Shown here piece by piece: positions 23,744 to 33,808 of a DNA stretch of 64,000 nucleotides (within the stretch, counting starts at the first letter, position 1; each line of letters begins with the position of its first letter). This DNA is from Chloroflexota bacterium. Its GTDB lineage: Bacteria; Chloroflexota; Dehalococcoidia; Lucifugimonadales; JADFKI01. Position numbers and translations under genes: made by a program. The DNA is taken from contig VXNZ01000056.1 in assembly GCA_009840355.1 (NCBI GenBank), positions 62,001 to 126,000 on the forward strand, read 5' to 3'. The notes under the pieces were generated by a model. It was not told the DNA's origin. It saw only the letters and a program-made list of their open reading frames with translations, and searched no databases.

Positions 23744-24949
23744 CTAATCAGCCGCCATCACCGCCTCTATCTTGTCCTCCGCCTTTCGCGCCTCCGGTAT
23801 CACATACTTGCCGAACATCTCGATGGAGCTCATCACCTTTTCGTGCGGGATGGTCTCGGTCTGCATTATCATCAGCACCTGATCGACGCCGATTTCTTCG
23901 TACATGCGGATGGTCTTCAGGCAACTTTCCGGGTCGCCCGCGATGATTACGCCCCTGTCCGCAAGCACATTCGCGTCCAGCGCTGCGAGGGCTGCGCGCG
24001 CGGCGCCGGGGCCGGAGTCTAACGATATGCCCACTTCAGACGCGAGTTCCTTGTGTTCTTCGTCGGACTGCCGCAGCCAGCGGCCGAAGTCCGCTTGCAG
24101 ATGGTCCGGCACGCCGCCCCAGTCTTGCAGCAGCTGCTCGTATGCGCCGATGCGCCCTTGGATGTACGGCTTGTCGGGACCGAAGAAGGTCTTCATGGAT
24201 TCGGCAGCGAGTTCCTTCGCGTACTGGTCGTCGCTGTCGCAGAACCCATGCACGTTATTGCCCCAGAAGTTCGTGACGAACGCACCCGCAGGCTCGGAGT
24301 CCTTGAGCGCGTCGCGGTAGATATTCACCTTGTCCTTGAGCACTTCCACGGCGTACGACGCGGACGACAGCACGCCGATGCCCTTCTGTGCGGCGAGGCG
24401 GAAGCTGTCCTCGGACGTGCAGGCGAGATACATTCGCGGGTGCGGCTTTTGGAATGTCTTCGGCAGCACTCGGCGCGAAGGCACATTCCAGAACTTGCCC
24501 TCGTACTCGAACTCGTCAGACTGCCATATCTTGGGCAGCATGGATAGGGACTCGCTCCACATATCGCGTGTGTCGCGCGGGTCCACGCCAAGCCCCATCT
24601 GCTCGTAGGCGTTGGAGCGACCAGTCCCGAACTCAACGCGCCCGTCGGTGAGTTGGTCCACCATTGCCACGCGCTCCGCGATGCGGACCGGATGCGCGTG
24701 CGGCAGGATGGACACGCCAAAGCCGATGCGAATCTGCTTCGTAATCTGGCTGAGCGCGCCGAAAAGCACTTCCGGGCAGGGCGAGCCGGAGAAGCCGGTC
24801 AGGAAGTGGTGCTCGACGAACCAGAGCGCATCGAAGCCCACTTGGTCGGCGAGTTCGCACTGCTCCAGAGTTTCCTTGTACAGGTTGTTCCAGTCGATTT
24901 CGGTTCCCGAGAATGGACGCTGCGTCTCATATAACAATCCGATCTGCAT
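23744..24949 (-). CDS. LLM-class (luciferase-like) flavin-dependent oxidoreductase
   Basis: A 401-residue protein of the bacterial luciferase-like monooxygenase superfamily: YKETLEQCELADQVGFDALWF near the start, then LPHAHPVRIAERVAMVDQLT and GRVEFGTGRS, which are the standard strand-helix signatures of the TIM barrel. These enzymes use F420 or FMNH2 with oxygen on many substrates; none is indicated here. The gene stands alone and diverges from the DUF1800 gene. Length is at the upper end of the family. Confidence 0.88.
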   Translation of the reverse strand: MQIGLLYETQRPFSGTEIDWNNLYKETLEQCELADQVGFDALWFVEHHFLTGFSGSPCPEVLFGALSQITKQIRIGFGVSILPHAHPVRIAERVAMVDQLTDGRVEFGTGRSNAYEQMGLGVDPRDTRDMWSESLSMLPKIWQSDEFEYEGKFWNVPSRRVLPKTFQKPHPRMYLACTSEDSFRLAAQKGIGVLSSASYAVEVLKDKVNIYRDALKDSEPAGAFVTNFWGNNVHGFCDSDDQYAKELAAESMKTFFGPDKPYIQGRIGAYEQLLQDWGGVPDHLQADFGRWLRQSDEEHKELASEVGISLDSGPGAARAALAALDANVLADRGVIIAGDPESCLKTIRMYEEIGVDQVLMIMQTETIPHEKVMSSIEMFGKYVIPEARKAEDKIEAVMAAD

Positions 24950-25413
24950 GCGGTCGACTCCTTTTGGCTATGGGTAGCTCCGTCAATGCGCGAATTATAC
25001 TTGCAATCCGCAATAAGGTAAAACGGGCGGTCGTGAGGCAAGGTTGGTCGATCGGATGGTACTTAATCAGCCGATGAGACAAGGGCGCGCAATGGTCAAG
25101 CATAATAGGTATGTACGCGACACATCACGGCGCCATACTGGGCTTTCCCCTAGTGGGAAGGGGCTGATTAACGACGCAATTACGGTTGTTCAACTGTATT
25201 CCCAAACATCCTTAAACTATATTCCTAATGGACAAAGCACTTTAGGGAAACTGAAAGCCGCAATACCCCGCCGTGTGCGCCTGCATTATCCCCAAAAGGG
25301 CTAGACCATGTGCTATACTGCGCGCAAAGTCCAAAGGTGTACCTTGTGGGTTTTCAACCAATTTTCTTACGCTTTCAAACCGCTACATAAGTAAAGTCCG
25401 AGAGGAGGGCATT
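24950..25413. other. Divergent intergenic region with a type D hairpin
   Basis: This 464-bp gap must contain promoters for the leftward LLM gene and the rightward DUF1800 gene. I see a type D hairpin (CTTTCCCCTAGTGGGAAGGGG, 25143-25162) and otherwise AT-rich sequence with no credible ORF or RNA gene. GAGAGGAGGG at 25400-25409 is the ribosome binding site of the DUF1800 gene. Confidence 0.5.
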
Positions 25414-26868
25414 ATGGTCGTTGAGACAACGCAGGCAGTCGAACAGATAGCACACCTCATGCGCCGCGCCGGATTTGGCGCAACGCGAGACGAACTGGAC
25501 GCGCTAGAAGCGCAGGGCTACGACGCGGTTGTCGCCGCGTTGATTAACCCAAGCGACAATTCCGCGATGCCGGACGACATCATCAGGCGCTACCATCACG
25601 AGCAGTCCGGAATGATGGGGCAGATTAACCCCGGCGCCTACTGGCTGTATAAGATGATATCCACGAAGGCGCCGCTCGTCGAAAAGATGGCGCTCTTCTG
25701 GCACTCCGTCTTCGCCACCGGCTACCCGAAAATCACACAGGGCAAGGTGCTTAGCGACCAGATCCGCATGTTCCGCAGGTACGGCATGAGCAACTTCAAG
25801 ACGCTGCTCACCGAGTTATCGCGCGACCCGGCGATGATTGTCTGGCTGGACAACCACGACAATCACAAGGGAGCCATCAACGAGAACTACGGCCGCGAGT
25901 TGCTGGAGTTGTTCAGCATGGGCGTGGGCAACTACTCGGAGGAAGACATCAAGGAAGCGTCGCGCGCCTTCACCGGCTGGACGCTGGGCAACACCGAGTA
26001 TATGGCGCTACGCGGCGAGCGAGATTCCATCTGGCCATACGGCAGAATCGCATGGCACTTCGAATACAAGCCCGAAGACCACGACGAAGGCGAGAAGACC
26101 TTCCTAGGGCAGACGGGCAACTTCAACGGCGAAGACATCATCGACATTATCTGCCAGCAAGAGGCGACAGCGCGCTTCATCTCACGCCATCTGTACGATT
26201 TCTTTGTGGCGGAAGAGCCGCCCGTCCCCGCATGGCCCTACTCGCCGCCGCGCGACGAAGCCGCCATTCAGACTCTGATGGACGCATATTTCGACAGCGG
26301 CTACGAAATCTCCGCGATGCTGGATACACTGTTCACATCGGACTTCTTCAAGGACGACGAGGACATCCGCTTCATCCGCGTCAAGAGTCCGGCGGAGTTG
26401 GTCGCCAGCACGCTGCGGCTGACGGGCGAGTTCGCCAACAGACCGCGCCGCGAAATACTCGACCGTGCGATGCAGATGAACTACATGGGGCAGACGCTGA
26501 ACAATCCGCCCAGCGTTGAAGGCTGGCACCAAGGCATGGAGTGGATCGACACCGGCACGCTTGTCGAGCGGCTAAACTTCGCCACCGCGCAGCTCGGCGA
26601 TGTGAACAAGCCGGGCGTCGGAGCGATGATAAGCCGTGTCGCGTCCGAGAGCGACGGAGTCATATCGTCGGCGCGGCTGGTGGACGCATGCCTAGACGCG
26701 ATGGGCGTGGTCGCCGTCTCCGACGACACGCGCGAGGCGCTGGAGACATTCGCCGCCAAGCGCGGAGACCTGTCGGTGGACGCGGACAATGTGAGCGATG
26801 CCGCAGAAGAGCACATCGCGCAGATGTTCCAGATGATCGGCGCGTGCCACGAATTCCAGCGCGCATAG
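25414..26868 (+). CDS. DUF1800 family protein
   Basis: A 484-residue member with the family's hallmarks: AHLMRRAGFGATRDELDAL near the N-terminus, NENYGRELLELFSMGVGNY (about 156-174), AFTGW, and PPSVEGWHQGMEW near 365. The function is unknown; members are widespread, mostly soluble, and are often coupled to DUF1501. Here the next gene is Uma2-like instead. The ATG at 25414 follows a strong GGAGGG; a longer frame to 25273 lacks support. A paralogue begins at the left window edge. Confidence 0.88.
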   Translation: MVVETTQAVEQIAHLMRRAGFGATRDELDALEAQGYDAVVAALINPSDNSAMPDDIIRRYHHEQSGMMGQINPGAYWLYKMISTKAPLVEKMALFWHSVFATGYPKITQGKVLSDQIRMFRRYGMSNFKTLLTELSRDPAMIVWLDNHDNHKGAINENYGRELLELFSMGVGNYSEEDIKEASRAFTGWTLGNTEYMALRGERDSIWPYGRIAWHFEYKPEDHDEGEKTFLGQTGNFNGEDIIDIICQQEATARFISRHLYDFFVAEEPPVPAWPYSPPRDEAAIQTLMDAYFDSGYEISAMLDTLFTSDFFKDDEDIRFIRVKSPAELVASTLRLTGEFANRPRREILDRAMQMNYMGQTLNNPPSVEGWHQGMEWIDTGTLVERLNFATAQLGDVNKPGVGAMISRVASESDGVISSARLVDACLDAMGVVAVSDDTREALETFAAKRGDLSVDADNVSDAAEEHIAQMFQMIGACHEFQRA

Positions 26869-27024
26869 CATCGGCAACGATACGGCTGTCCTGCAACCGG
26901 ATTTGCGATGGGACAGCCGTATCCGCATTTCCGCATTTCCACATTCCCGCATTCGTGCGAATTGCCAAGCACGAAGATGGTGCCAAACACTTCAATTGCT
27001 ATACCTCAGTAATCGGTGGACGAT

Positions 27025-27663
27025 ATGACGCAGACAGCCATCCGCCCGCAGCAGACGGTAGTCGAACACGAACCCGTCTGGGTAAAATTCAAACCGCTTG
27101 AATACATGGACGACGAGGCTATCGCCAGGTTCAGCGCGCTCAACCCTGAGTTGCGTATCGAGCGCACAGAGGAAGGTGAAATCGTCGTTATGCCACCAAC
27201 ACACGGCTATACAGGCTTACGCAACTCTGAAATCAGCGCCGACCTGACAGTTTGGGGAAGGCGGGATGGTAGAGGAAAATACTTCGACTCATCCACAGGA
27301 TTCCGCCTTCCGAATGGCGCGATGCGCTCCCCTGATGCTGCGTGGGTTCTGCAGTCGCGCTTGGATGCGCTGAAACCGGAAGAGAAAGACGGCTACATCC
27401 ACATCTGCCCCGACTTCGTTATCGAACTGCGCTCTACATCCGACAGCCTCAGTGCGCTCCAAGCCAAGATGCAGGAATATATGGACAACGGCGCTCGGCT
27501 TGGCTGGCTCATAGACCCGGTGTCATCGCCGCCGCGTGTTCATGTCTATCGACCGGGCGCGGAAGTCGAGATTTTGGACGAGCCAACCGAGATTTCCGGC
27601 GCTCCCGAATTGCCCGGCTTTGTGCTGAATATGACGCGCATTTGGGAGGCGTCCTTAGATTGA
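27025..27663 (+). CDS. Uma2 family protein (DUF820, PD-(D/E)XK fold)
   Basis: A 212-residue protein of the Uma2/DUF820 family. The restriction-like core is visible as SPDAAWV (around residue 97) and CPDFVIELRS (around 121), where Asp and Glu would bind metal; the Lys of D/ExK is Arg here. The C-terminal GWLIDPxxxxVHVYRPG is typical. Members are thought to be nucleases of uncertain role, often in many genomic copies and spread by transfer. I take the ATG at 27025; an in-frame GTG at 27016 is possible. The NHL gene follows closely. Confidence 0.8.
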   Translation: MTQTAIRPQQTVVEHEPVWVKFKPLEYMDDEAIARFSALNPELRIERTEEGEIVVMPPTHGYTGLRNSEISADLTVWGRRDGRGKYFDSSTGFRLPNGAMRSPDAAWVLQSRLDALKPEEKDGYIHICPDFVIELRSTSDSLSALQAKMQEYMDNGARLGWLIDPVSSPPRVHVYRPGAEVEILDEPTEISGAPELPGFVLNMTRIWEASLD

Positions 27664-27737
27664 ATTGGGATTGGCGCAATTGCGTCAGATTTGGCATTGA
27701 GACTACATTAGACAGCGCTGAACGGCGAGGTGCTACG

Positions 27738-28754
27738 ATGACTACTGCACAGAAGACGGACTTCCTGAAGTACAGCCATTCCATCGGGCTTTCGACCATG
27801 GAAGGGCGCGGGTTCTACTATCCGGTGGACACAACCTTCGATGGCGACGGCAAGGTCTATACGGTGAGCCGATCGCTCGATGGCGACAATCGCGGCTTGC
27901 GCGTTACCATATATGACGCCGATAGCAACTACTACACGACATTCGGACAGTATGGCGAGGGCGACGGCGAGTTCGTCTGGCCCACGGCGATTGCGCGAGA
28001 CAGCGCGGGTAATACTTATGTAGCCTGCGAGTACCTCAACCGAATCGCGCGCTTCGACTCCGCGGGCAATCCGCTGCCTAGTTGGGGCACAGCAGGTTCT
28101 GCGGACGGCGAATTGGACGGACCCTCTGGGCTGGCGGTTGATGCGGACGACAATGTCTATGTCGTTGACCATCATAACAACCGCGTACAGCAGTTCACCG
28201 CCGGCGGGCAGTTCCTGAGCAGCTTCGGCTCACAGGGCGACGGCGACGGGCAGTTCAACCTGCCGTGGGGCATCGCCATCGACGGGGCAGGCTACATATA
28301 CATCGCGGACTGGCGCAACGACCGCGTGCAGAAATTCTCGGCAGACGGCGAGTTCATCGCAGCATTCGGCGAATCCGGGCGCGGCGACGGCCAGTTCCAC
28401 AGGCCTGCCAGCGTTTCGGTAGACGGCGACGGCAATATCTATGTCGCGGACTGGGGCAACGAGCGCGTGCAGGTGCTCGACAGCGAAGGCAATTTCGTGC
28501 AGAACATCCGCGGCGAAGCGACAGACTCGAAGTGGGCGGACGCCTTCCTTGCGATAAACATCGAAGAGGCGGCGGCGCGTGCGGGCGCGAACTTGGAGCC
28601 GGACATCGAGTTCTTCAACGACGACCCGCACGAGGAATCTTCGCACATCGAGAAGTTCTTCTGGGCGCCCACTTCCATTAAGCTGGACGGCGAAGGGCGT
28701 GTGTTCGTTACGGAGAGCAATCGGCATCGGGTGCAGATTTTTGCGCGGGCGTAG
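27738..28754 (+). CDS. NHL-repeat beta-propeller protein
   Basis: A 338-residue protein made of about six NHL repeats, seen as GEGDGEFVWPTAIARDSAGN, GDGQFNLPWGIAIDGAGY and DGQFHRPASVSVDGDGNIYV with intervening (V/A)D(W/H)xNxRVQ. It forms a six-bladed propeller likely to bind a ligand or other macromolecule. No signal peptide is seen from the ATG at 27738 (AGGTG six bases upstream). A longer in-frame extension over the Uma2 gene is out of keeping with the family and is rejected. Function unknown. Confidence 0.85.
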   Translation: MTTAQKTDFLKYSHSIGLSTMEGRGFYYPVDTTFDGDGKVYTVSRSLDGDNRGLRVTIYDADSNYYTTFGQYGEGDGEFVWPTAIARDSAGNTYVACEYLNRIARFDSAGNPLPSWGTAGSADGELDGPSGLAVDADDNVYVVDHHNNRVQQFTAGGQFLSSFGSQGDGDGQFNLPWGIAIDGAGYIYIADWRNDRVQKFSADGEFIAAFGESGRGDGQFHRPASVSVDGDGNIYVADWGNERVQVLDSEGNFVQNIRGEATDSKWADAFLAINIEEAAARAGANLEPDIEFFNDDPHEESSHIEKFFWAPTSIKLDGEGRVFVTESNRHRVQIFARA

Positions 28755-28855
28755 TGGCTGATGTTCTTGGTGGGCTGATGCGCAGGGATGGAAGGCAGGG
28801 ATTCAATAGATACTGAGATGCTGCGATGCAACGGTGTGCGGTATAATTCCGAGGC

Positions 28856-28975
28856 TTTTCGGTTGTCACCCTGAACGAAGTGAAGGGTCTAAAATCGCTG
28901 TGCGGAAACAATCCTGTCCATAGTAAACGCGTTTAGATTCCTCGCTTCGCTCTAAATGACATGAATAATCGAAAG
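28856..28975. repeat. Dispersed palindromic repeat, type B2
   Basis: It starts TTTTCGGTTGTCACCCTGAA and ends ATAATCGAAAG; the core matches B1 (GAAGTGAAGGGTCTAAAAT and TCCTCGCTTCGCTCTAAAT). It lies just upstream of the RNase J gene. Confidence 0.7.
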
Positions 28976-29024
28976 ACCTTAGTTATAATTGGGTTCGTAG
29001 GGCATTAGCGGATCAGGAGCAACC

Positions 29025-30695
29025 ATCACACAAGCATCAGACTCTATTCTCAAAGTCATTCCTCTCGGCGGGCTGGGTGAAATCGGCCAGAATATGATGG
29101 CGCTGGAGTACGATGACGATATTGTCGTCATCGACTGCGGCTTGCTATTCCCTGAAGAGAATATGCCGGGCGTTGACCTCGGCATTCCTGACATTACTTA
29201 CCTTGTCGAGAATTGGGACAAGGTGCGTGCCATACTCATCACGCACGGACACGAAGACCACATCGGCGGCTTGCCCTTCGTGCTTCCCGAACTGGATGTC
29301 CCAGTCTATGCTTCGCGGTTCGCGCACGGGCTGATTTCTGCCAAGCTGCGCGAGCGCGGTCTCCTCCGAGAGTCCCGGCTGAATGTCGTCGAGCCGCACT
29401 CTCCCTTCACGTTGGGCTGCTTCCTCATTGAGTTCTTCCCCGTCTCCCACTCCATACCGGACTCCTTTGGCATCGCCGTTACCACGCCCATCGGCACTGT
29501 CATCCACACCGGCGATTTCAAGATCGACCACACGCCTGCGGTCGGTCCGCCTATGGACCTCGCCTCCATCGCGCGGCTGGCGGGAGACGACGGCGCACTG
29601 CTGCTGTGCTCGGATTCCACATACGCCGATTTGCGAGGATTCACCGAGTCCGAGCAGGTCGTCGGCGATGCGCTCGAGCAGATTATCGCGGACGCGCCGG
29701 GCAGGGTAATAGTCGCCACATTCGCATCGCTCATATCGCGGATTCAGCAGGTCATAGACGCAGCCGTGCGACACAGCCGCAAGGTTACGGTTGTCGGGCG
29801 CAGCATGAGCAACAATGTCAAGATGGCGACGAACATGGGCTACCTTGACGCGCCACCGGACACGCTAGTCTCGCTGAACGAAGCGCGGCGGCTGCCCAAC
29901 GACCGTGTGATAATCATGGCAACAGGCAGTCAGGGCGAACCGACATCGGCGCTTGTGCGCATCGCCAACGGCTCGCACCGCGACATCACGGTCGAACCGG
30001 GCGATACGGTGGTCATTTCGGCGACGCCCATACCCGGCAACGAATTAACGGTCGCCAAGACCATCGACAACCTGTTCCGGCAAGGCGCGAACGTCATCTA
30101 TAGCAGGATCGCAACTGTGCATGTGCACGGACACGCCAGCCAAGAAGAGCTGAAGACGATGCTTAGCATAGTCAATCCGCGCTTCTTCATGCCTGTGCAA
30201 GGCGAATTCCGGCATCTCATGGCGCACGCGGCTATCGCGCATTCTATGGGCATTCCGGATGAGAACATATTCGTGCTCGATGACGGCGATGTTCTCGCGC
30301 TGACTTCGGACGAAGGCGTGGTCGTGGATAAGGTTGTCGCCGGCTCCGTGTTCGTCGATGGGCGGACATTATGGGATATGGACAGCAGCGTATTCGCAGA
30401 ACGGCGGCGGCTTGCCAGGGACGGCGTCGTGGTCGTGTCCGCCACGATAAGCGCAGCCACTGGCGAAGTCCTGACCGATCCGGAAGTCGCCGCGTACGGC
30501 TATGTGGAGTTGAACGAAAGATTAGAATTTTTTCAAAAAACATCAAAAGTGGCACTGACCCTACTAGAAGATATGGGCGCATCCGCCTTAACTTTAGATA
30601 AGGCAAGAAATCGGGTCAGGGATTCAATCTCCAAGTTTTTGCACAAAGAGACCGGCAGGCGTCCTACCGTTCTAACAGTCATCGACTACATCTAG
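29025..30695 (+). CDS. rnj: Ribonuclease J, apparent ATC start codon
   Basis: A 556-residue metallo-beta-lactamase/beta-CASP ribonuclease: the opening strand ILKVIPLGGLGEIGQNM, the zinc motif H74-GHEDH79, the second-domain signature and the beta-CASP segments GSQGEPTSAL and HVHGHAS are present. It degrades and matures RNA. Starting at the first ATG (29094) would cut off the conserved GGLGEIG strand, yet no ATG, GTG or TTG exists between 29094 and the in-frame TAG upstream. ATC at 29025 lies five bases after AGGAG (29015-29019) and is the most likely start; an ATT start at 29046 is the alternative. An assembly error at this base is also possible. Confidence 0.85.
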   Translation: MTQASDSILKVIPLGGLGEIGQNMMALEYDDDIVVIDCGLLFPEENMPGVDLGIPDITYLVENWDKVRAILITHGHEDHIGGLPFVLPELDVPVYASRFAHGLISAKLRERGLLRESRLNVVEPHSPFTLGCFLIEFFPVSHSIPDSFGIAVTTPIGTVIHTGDFKIDHTPAVGPPMDLASIARLAGDDGALLLCSDSTYADLRGFTESEQVVGDALEQIIADAPGRVIVATFASLISRIQQVIDAAVRHSRKVTVVGRSMSNNVKMATNMGYLDAPPDTLVSLNEARRLPNDRVIIMATGSQGEPTSALVRIANGSHRDITVEPGDTVVISATPIPGNELTVAKTIDNLFRQGANVIYSRIATVHVHGHASQEELKTMLSIVNPRFFMPVQGEFRHLMAHAAIAHSMGIPDENIFVLDDGDVLALTSDEGVVVDKVVAGSVFVDGRTLWDMDSSVFAERRRLARDGVVVVSATISAATGEVLTDPEVAAYGYVELNERLEFFQKTSKVALTLLEDMGASALTLDKARNRVRDSISKFLHKETGRRPTVLTVIDYI

Positions 30696-30807
30696 GACTG
30701 CATCGCTTCCGAGCGCCACGCATTTGTGCCGCCTGCCGCATCTACGCCAAGTCTGACCCGCTTGCCCTGAGACATTCTCTCGTCTTATCAGGTGAGGTCA
30801 GAAATAT

Positions 30808-33510
30808 ATGGCAAAAAGCACCACTAACGCGCCTGACAAACCGCGCGGCGCTTCGTCCAAACTAATGCGCTTGATTGCGAAGGTTACTTGGTACGAACTG
30901 CTCGCAATCCCGTTCATCGCCGTCGGCGCGGCAATCTTCTGGTTCAGAGACGAAATCGCAAACGCGTTCTGGACAGCGCAAAAAGCCACCATAGAGATGC
31001 TGGGACTCGGCATCGTGCCGCTAGGCTTATGGACAGCGGCACTCATCGCCACTCTGATATTCCAGCCGCGCCTGTTCCGCCACGTCAAGGCATGGCTGGC
31101 GTCCGCGCTGATGGTCGTGCTGACTTTCGGCGTGCTGTCGCTGTTCCGGCCGATGAATGGCACGCTCGCGCCGTTCACGCTGGGCGGCTATGTGTCGCTC
31201 GGCGGTCTCGTCGGCGAAGCAATCGCGGGATCGGCGCTGTGGCAGCGCGTACTGCGGCTTGGCGGCTTGGCGGCGCTAACACTGCTCGTCATATCGCCGG
31301 CATCCCTGCTGTTTTTCGCCGTAATCCTCGGCAGGATATTCACATTCGGGCTTGTCGCACTCGCGCTCGCGGGCAAGGGCATCGCAAGCCTGTTCAAGCG
31401 CAAGCCGCGCGACCCTGAAGAGGCGCAAGACGCCGCCGATGGCGCCGCATCCTACGACGAACAAGCGAACAGCGAATTCGCCAATTCCTATGACACACAC
31501 CACAGCCCTTATTCGGACGACGACTCTGCACGCCCGCGCTCCAAGTTCGCAGAGGCGATCGCCTCCACGGAGGACGAAGGCGCGTTGGACGACAGCGAGG
31601 TGGCGCGACATCTTGCCGATTATCTAGGACTACCAGAACGAGAGGACACCGAGATGCAAGCGAACACAGACTTCGATTACGGCTTTGCCAACACAGCGAA
31701 CGGCGCCGCGCTCGCGGATGCGGACAACTTCGACCGCGAACACGTGAACGGCTATGCCAATGGCTACACTAACGGCTACGCGAACGGACACGACCTCGCC
31801 GATTTCGATTCAGCGGACGACAGCCTGCTTGACGAAATAAACGGCATAGTATCCGCTGTAGATGCTGGTGAAGACGATGACGGTGCGAATTTCGTTGTAG
31901 GCATGCAGGACATCGAAGACCTGAACAGCCAGTCGTCTGCCGAAATGGTGGAAGACGACGAAGAGCGCGCGAGCTATGCCGTGCGGTTGCTGGGCAGGAA
32001 TCGCGCGGATTGGGATAAGCCGTCGATACAGCTGCTCGAAGGCGTGCAGGAGCGCGGCATCCCCGAAGAGCAGATACGCGAGACAGCGGAGACCATACGG
32101 CAGGCGCTCGCGGACTACGACATCGAGGTGGAAATCGGCAGCATCAAATATGGGCCCACCGTTACAATGTACGGCATTATCCCGGGCTGGAATCGGAAAT
32201 ACCAGAATGTGAAGATGGAGGACGAGTTCGGCAACCCGATTAAGGACCAGAATGGCAAGCAGATTACAAAGCGTCAGGAAGTGAAGACGCGCGTCAGCGT
32301 GCAGAAGATACTGGCGCGAGAAAAAGACCTGTCGCTCGCGCTGCGCACGCCCAGCCTTCGCATAGAAACTCCCGTGATGGGCAAGGCGCAGGTCGGCATA
32401 GAAATCCCCAATGAAGACCCTGCGCCGGTAACGCTGCGCGCGATTATGGAAAGCCCGGAGTACAGGAAGCTGCGCAAGGACGCCGACCTGCCGGTTGCGC
32501 TGGGCAAGGGCACCGGCGGCGAGAACATAGCGCTCGACCTTGCCAAGATGCCGCACTTGCTCATCGCCGGCGCGACCGGTGCAGGCAAAAGCGTCGCGCT
32601 GAACGCCATCGTCGCCGGGCTGCTGATGGAACGCTCGCCCGCAGAACTTCGCATGCTGCTGGTCGATCCCAAGCGCGTCGAACTCACACCGTACAACGGG
32701 ATTCCGCACCTGCTCTGCCCCGTCATAGTGGAAGTTGACGAGGTTGTGGGTATGTTGAAGGGCGTCATCAACGAGATGATGAACCGCTACCGGCTAATGG
32801 AAGACCTCGGTGTGCGCAACATCGAGGCGTACAACAAGCGCGTGCGCGACGACAAGATGCCGTTCTTGTTGGTCGTCGTGGACGAACTCGCAGACCTGAT
32901 GATGACCGCCGCGTTCGACGTAGAACAATCTCTGTGCCGTCTGGCGCAGCTCGGCCGCGCGACCGGCATTCACCTGATTCTTGCCACGCAGCGACCGTCC
33001 GTGGATGTGGTTACCGGACTTATCAAGGCGAACTTCCCCAGCCGCGTCAGCTTTGGCGTAACATCGCACATCGACTCGCGCACGATATTGGACACAAACG
33101 GCGCAGAGAAGTTGCTGGGCAAGGGCGACATGCTCTACCTGCCGCGAGACGCCGCAAGGCCGCTGCGCGCGCAAGGCGCGTTCATCTCGGACACGGAAAT
33201 CGACCGGCTGATCAACCACTGGCAGACGACACCACGCGGCTGGGTGCCCGATGTTGACCTGCGTCCGGTGTCCGAGAACGAAGATGACGACGACGAACCC
33301 GACGCATCCTCATCGACAGACGCGCTGTTCGACAAAGCGGTGGAACTGGCGCGCACGCAGAAGAAGCTGTCCACATCGCTGCTGCAGCGCCGCCTGCGCA
33401 TAGGCTATCCTCGCGCCGCACGGCTGATGGACGAACTCGAAGAGTGCGGCGTGGTCAGCGCGAGCGACGGCGCGAAGTCAAGGGATGTTATAATCTCTGG
33501 TACAGCGTAG
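30808..33510 (+). CDS. ftsK: DNA translocase FtsK/SpoIIIE
   Basis: The 900-residue protein has four or so N-terminal membrane helices (about 30-190), a long acidic, low-complexity linker (about 200-390) with NGYANGYTNGYANG repeats near 315-328, then the motor: Walker A GATGAGKS (588-595), Walker B LLVVVDELADL (about 687-697), TQRPSVDVVTGLIKAN, and a C-terminal winged-helix gamma domain (RRLRIGYPRAARLMDELEE). It pumps chromosomal DNA at the division septum. Linker length and composition are lineage-specific. Confidence 0.93.
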   Translation: MAKSTTNAPDKPRGASSKLMRLIAKVTWYELLAIPFIAVGAAIFWFRDEIANAFWTAQKATIEMLGLGIVPLGLWTAALIATLIFQPRLFRHVKAWLASALMVVLTFGVLSLFRPMNGTLAPFTLGGYVSLGGLVGEAIAGSALWQRVLRLGGLAALTLLVISPASLLFFAVILGRIFTFGLVALALAGKGIASLFKRKPRDPEEAQDAADGAASYDEQANSEFANSYDTHHSPYSDDDSARPRSKFAEAIASTEDEGALDDSEVARHLADYLGLPEREDTEMQANTDFDYGFANTANGAALADADNFDREHVNGYANGYTNGYANGHDLADFDSADDSLLDEINGIVSAVDAGEDDDGANFVVGMQDIEDLNSQSSAEMVEDDEERASYAVRLLGRNRADWDKPSIQLLEGVQERGIPEEQIRETAETIRQALADYDIEVEIGSIKYGPTVTMYGIIPGWNRKYQNVKMEDEFGNPIKDQNGKQITKRQEVKTRVSVQKILAREKDLSLALRTPSLRIETPVMGKAQVGIEIPNEDPAPVTLRAIMESPEYRKLRKDADLPVALGKGTGGENIALDLAKMPHLLIAGATGAGKSVALNAIVAGLLMERSPAELRMLLVDPKRVELTPYNGIPHLLCPVIVEVDEVVGMLKGVINEMMNRYRLMEDLGVRNIEAYNKRVRDDKMPFLLVVVDELADLMMTAAFDVEQSLCRLAQLGRATGIHLILATQRPSVDVVTGLIKANFPSRVSFGVTSHIDSRTILDTNGAEKLLGKGDMLYLPRDAARPLRAQGAFISDTEIDRLINHWQTTPRGWVPDVDLRPVSENEDDDDEPDASSSTDALFDKAVELARTQKKLSTSLLQRRLRIGYPRAARLMDELEECGVVSASDGAKSRDVIISGTA

Positions 33511-33570
33511 CGGCTGCCCTTGCGTATCGTAGCCGCGCATGCGCCGGGGCTGTGCATAATTGCCGTTCCT

Positions 33571-33602
33571 CCAGTCCCTTCCCCTTTGAAGCGGGAAGGT
33601 TA
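33571..33602. repeat. Hairpin repeat, type D
   Basis: CCCTTCCCCTTTGAAGCGGGAAGG: an imperfect hairpin between ftsK and the B3 element, related to those at 7205 and 37641. It could terminate ftsK transcription. Confidence 0.45.
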
Positions 33603-33613
33603 AGACACAGGAT

Positions 33614-33733
33614 CTTTCGGTTATTCATGTCATTTCGAGCGAAGCGAGAAATCTAAACGCGTTGATTACGGACAGGCTTGTTTCCGCACAGCGATTTTAG
33701 ACCCTTCACTTCGTTCAGGGGGACAACTGAAAG
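33614..33733. repeat. Dispersed palindromic repeat, type B3 (inverted)
   Basis: The same element as B1/B2 in opposite orientation: CTTTCGGTTATTCATGTCAT at one end, GGGGGACAACTGAAAG at the other, with outer flanks GGAT and ATCC extending the palindrome. It lies upstream of the AccDA gene. Confidence 0.7.
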
Positions 33734-33808
33734 ATCCTGGGTTAAGACATGGATGACATGGCTTAAAGTAAATTATGCCCACCCCAATCAAGTGTGGGAG
33801 GGCGTGCT

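Noticed and set aside
27342-27737. Long N-terminal extension of the NHL protein
   Set aside because: It overlaps the Uma2 gene in another frame, has no repeat pattern, and a good start with ribosome binding site exists at 27738.
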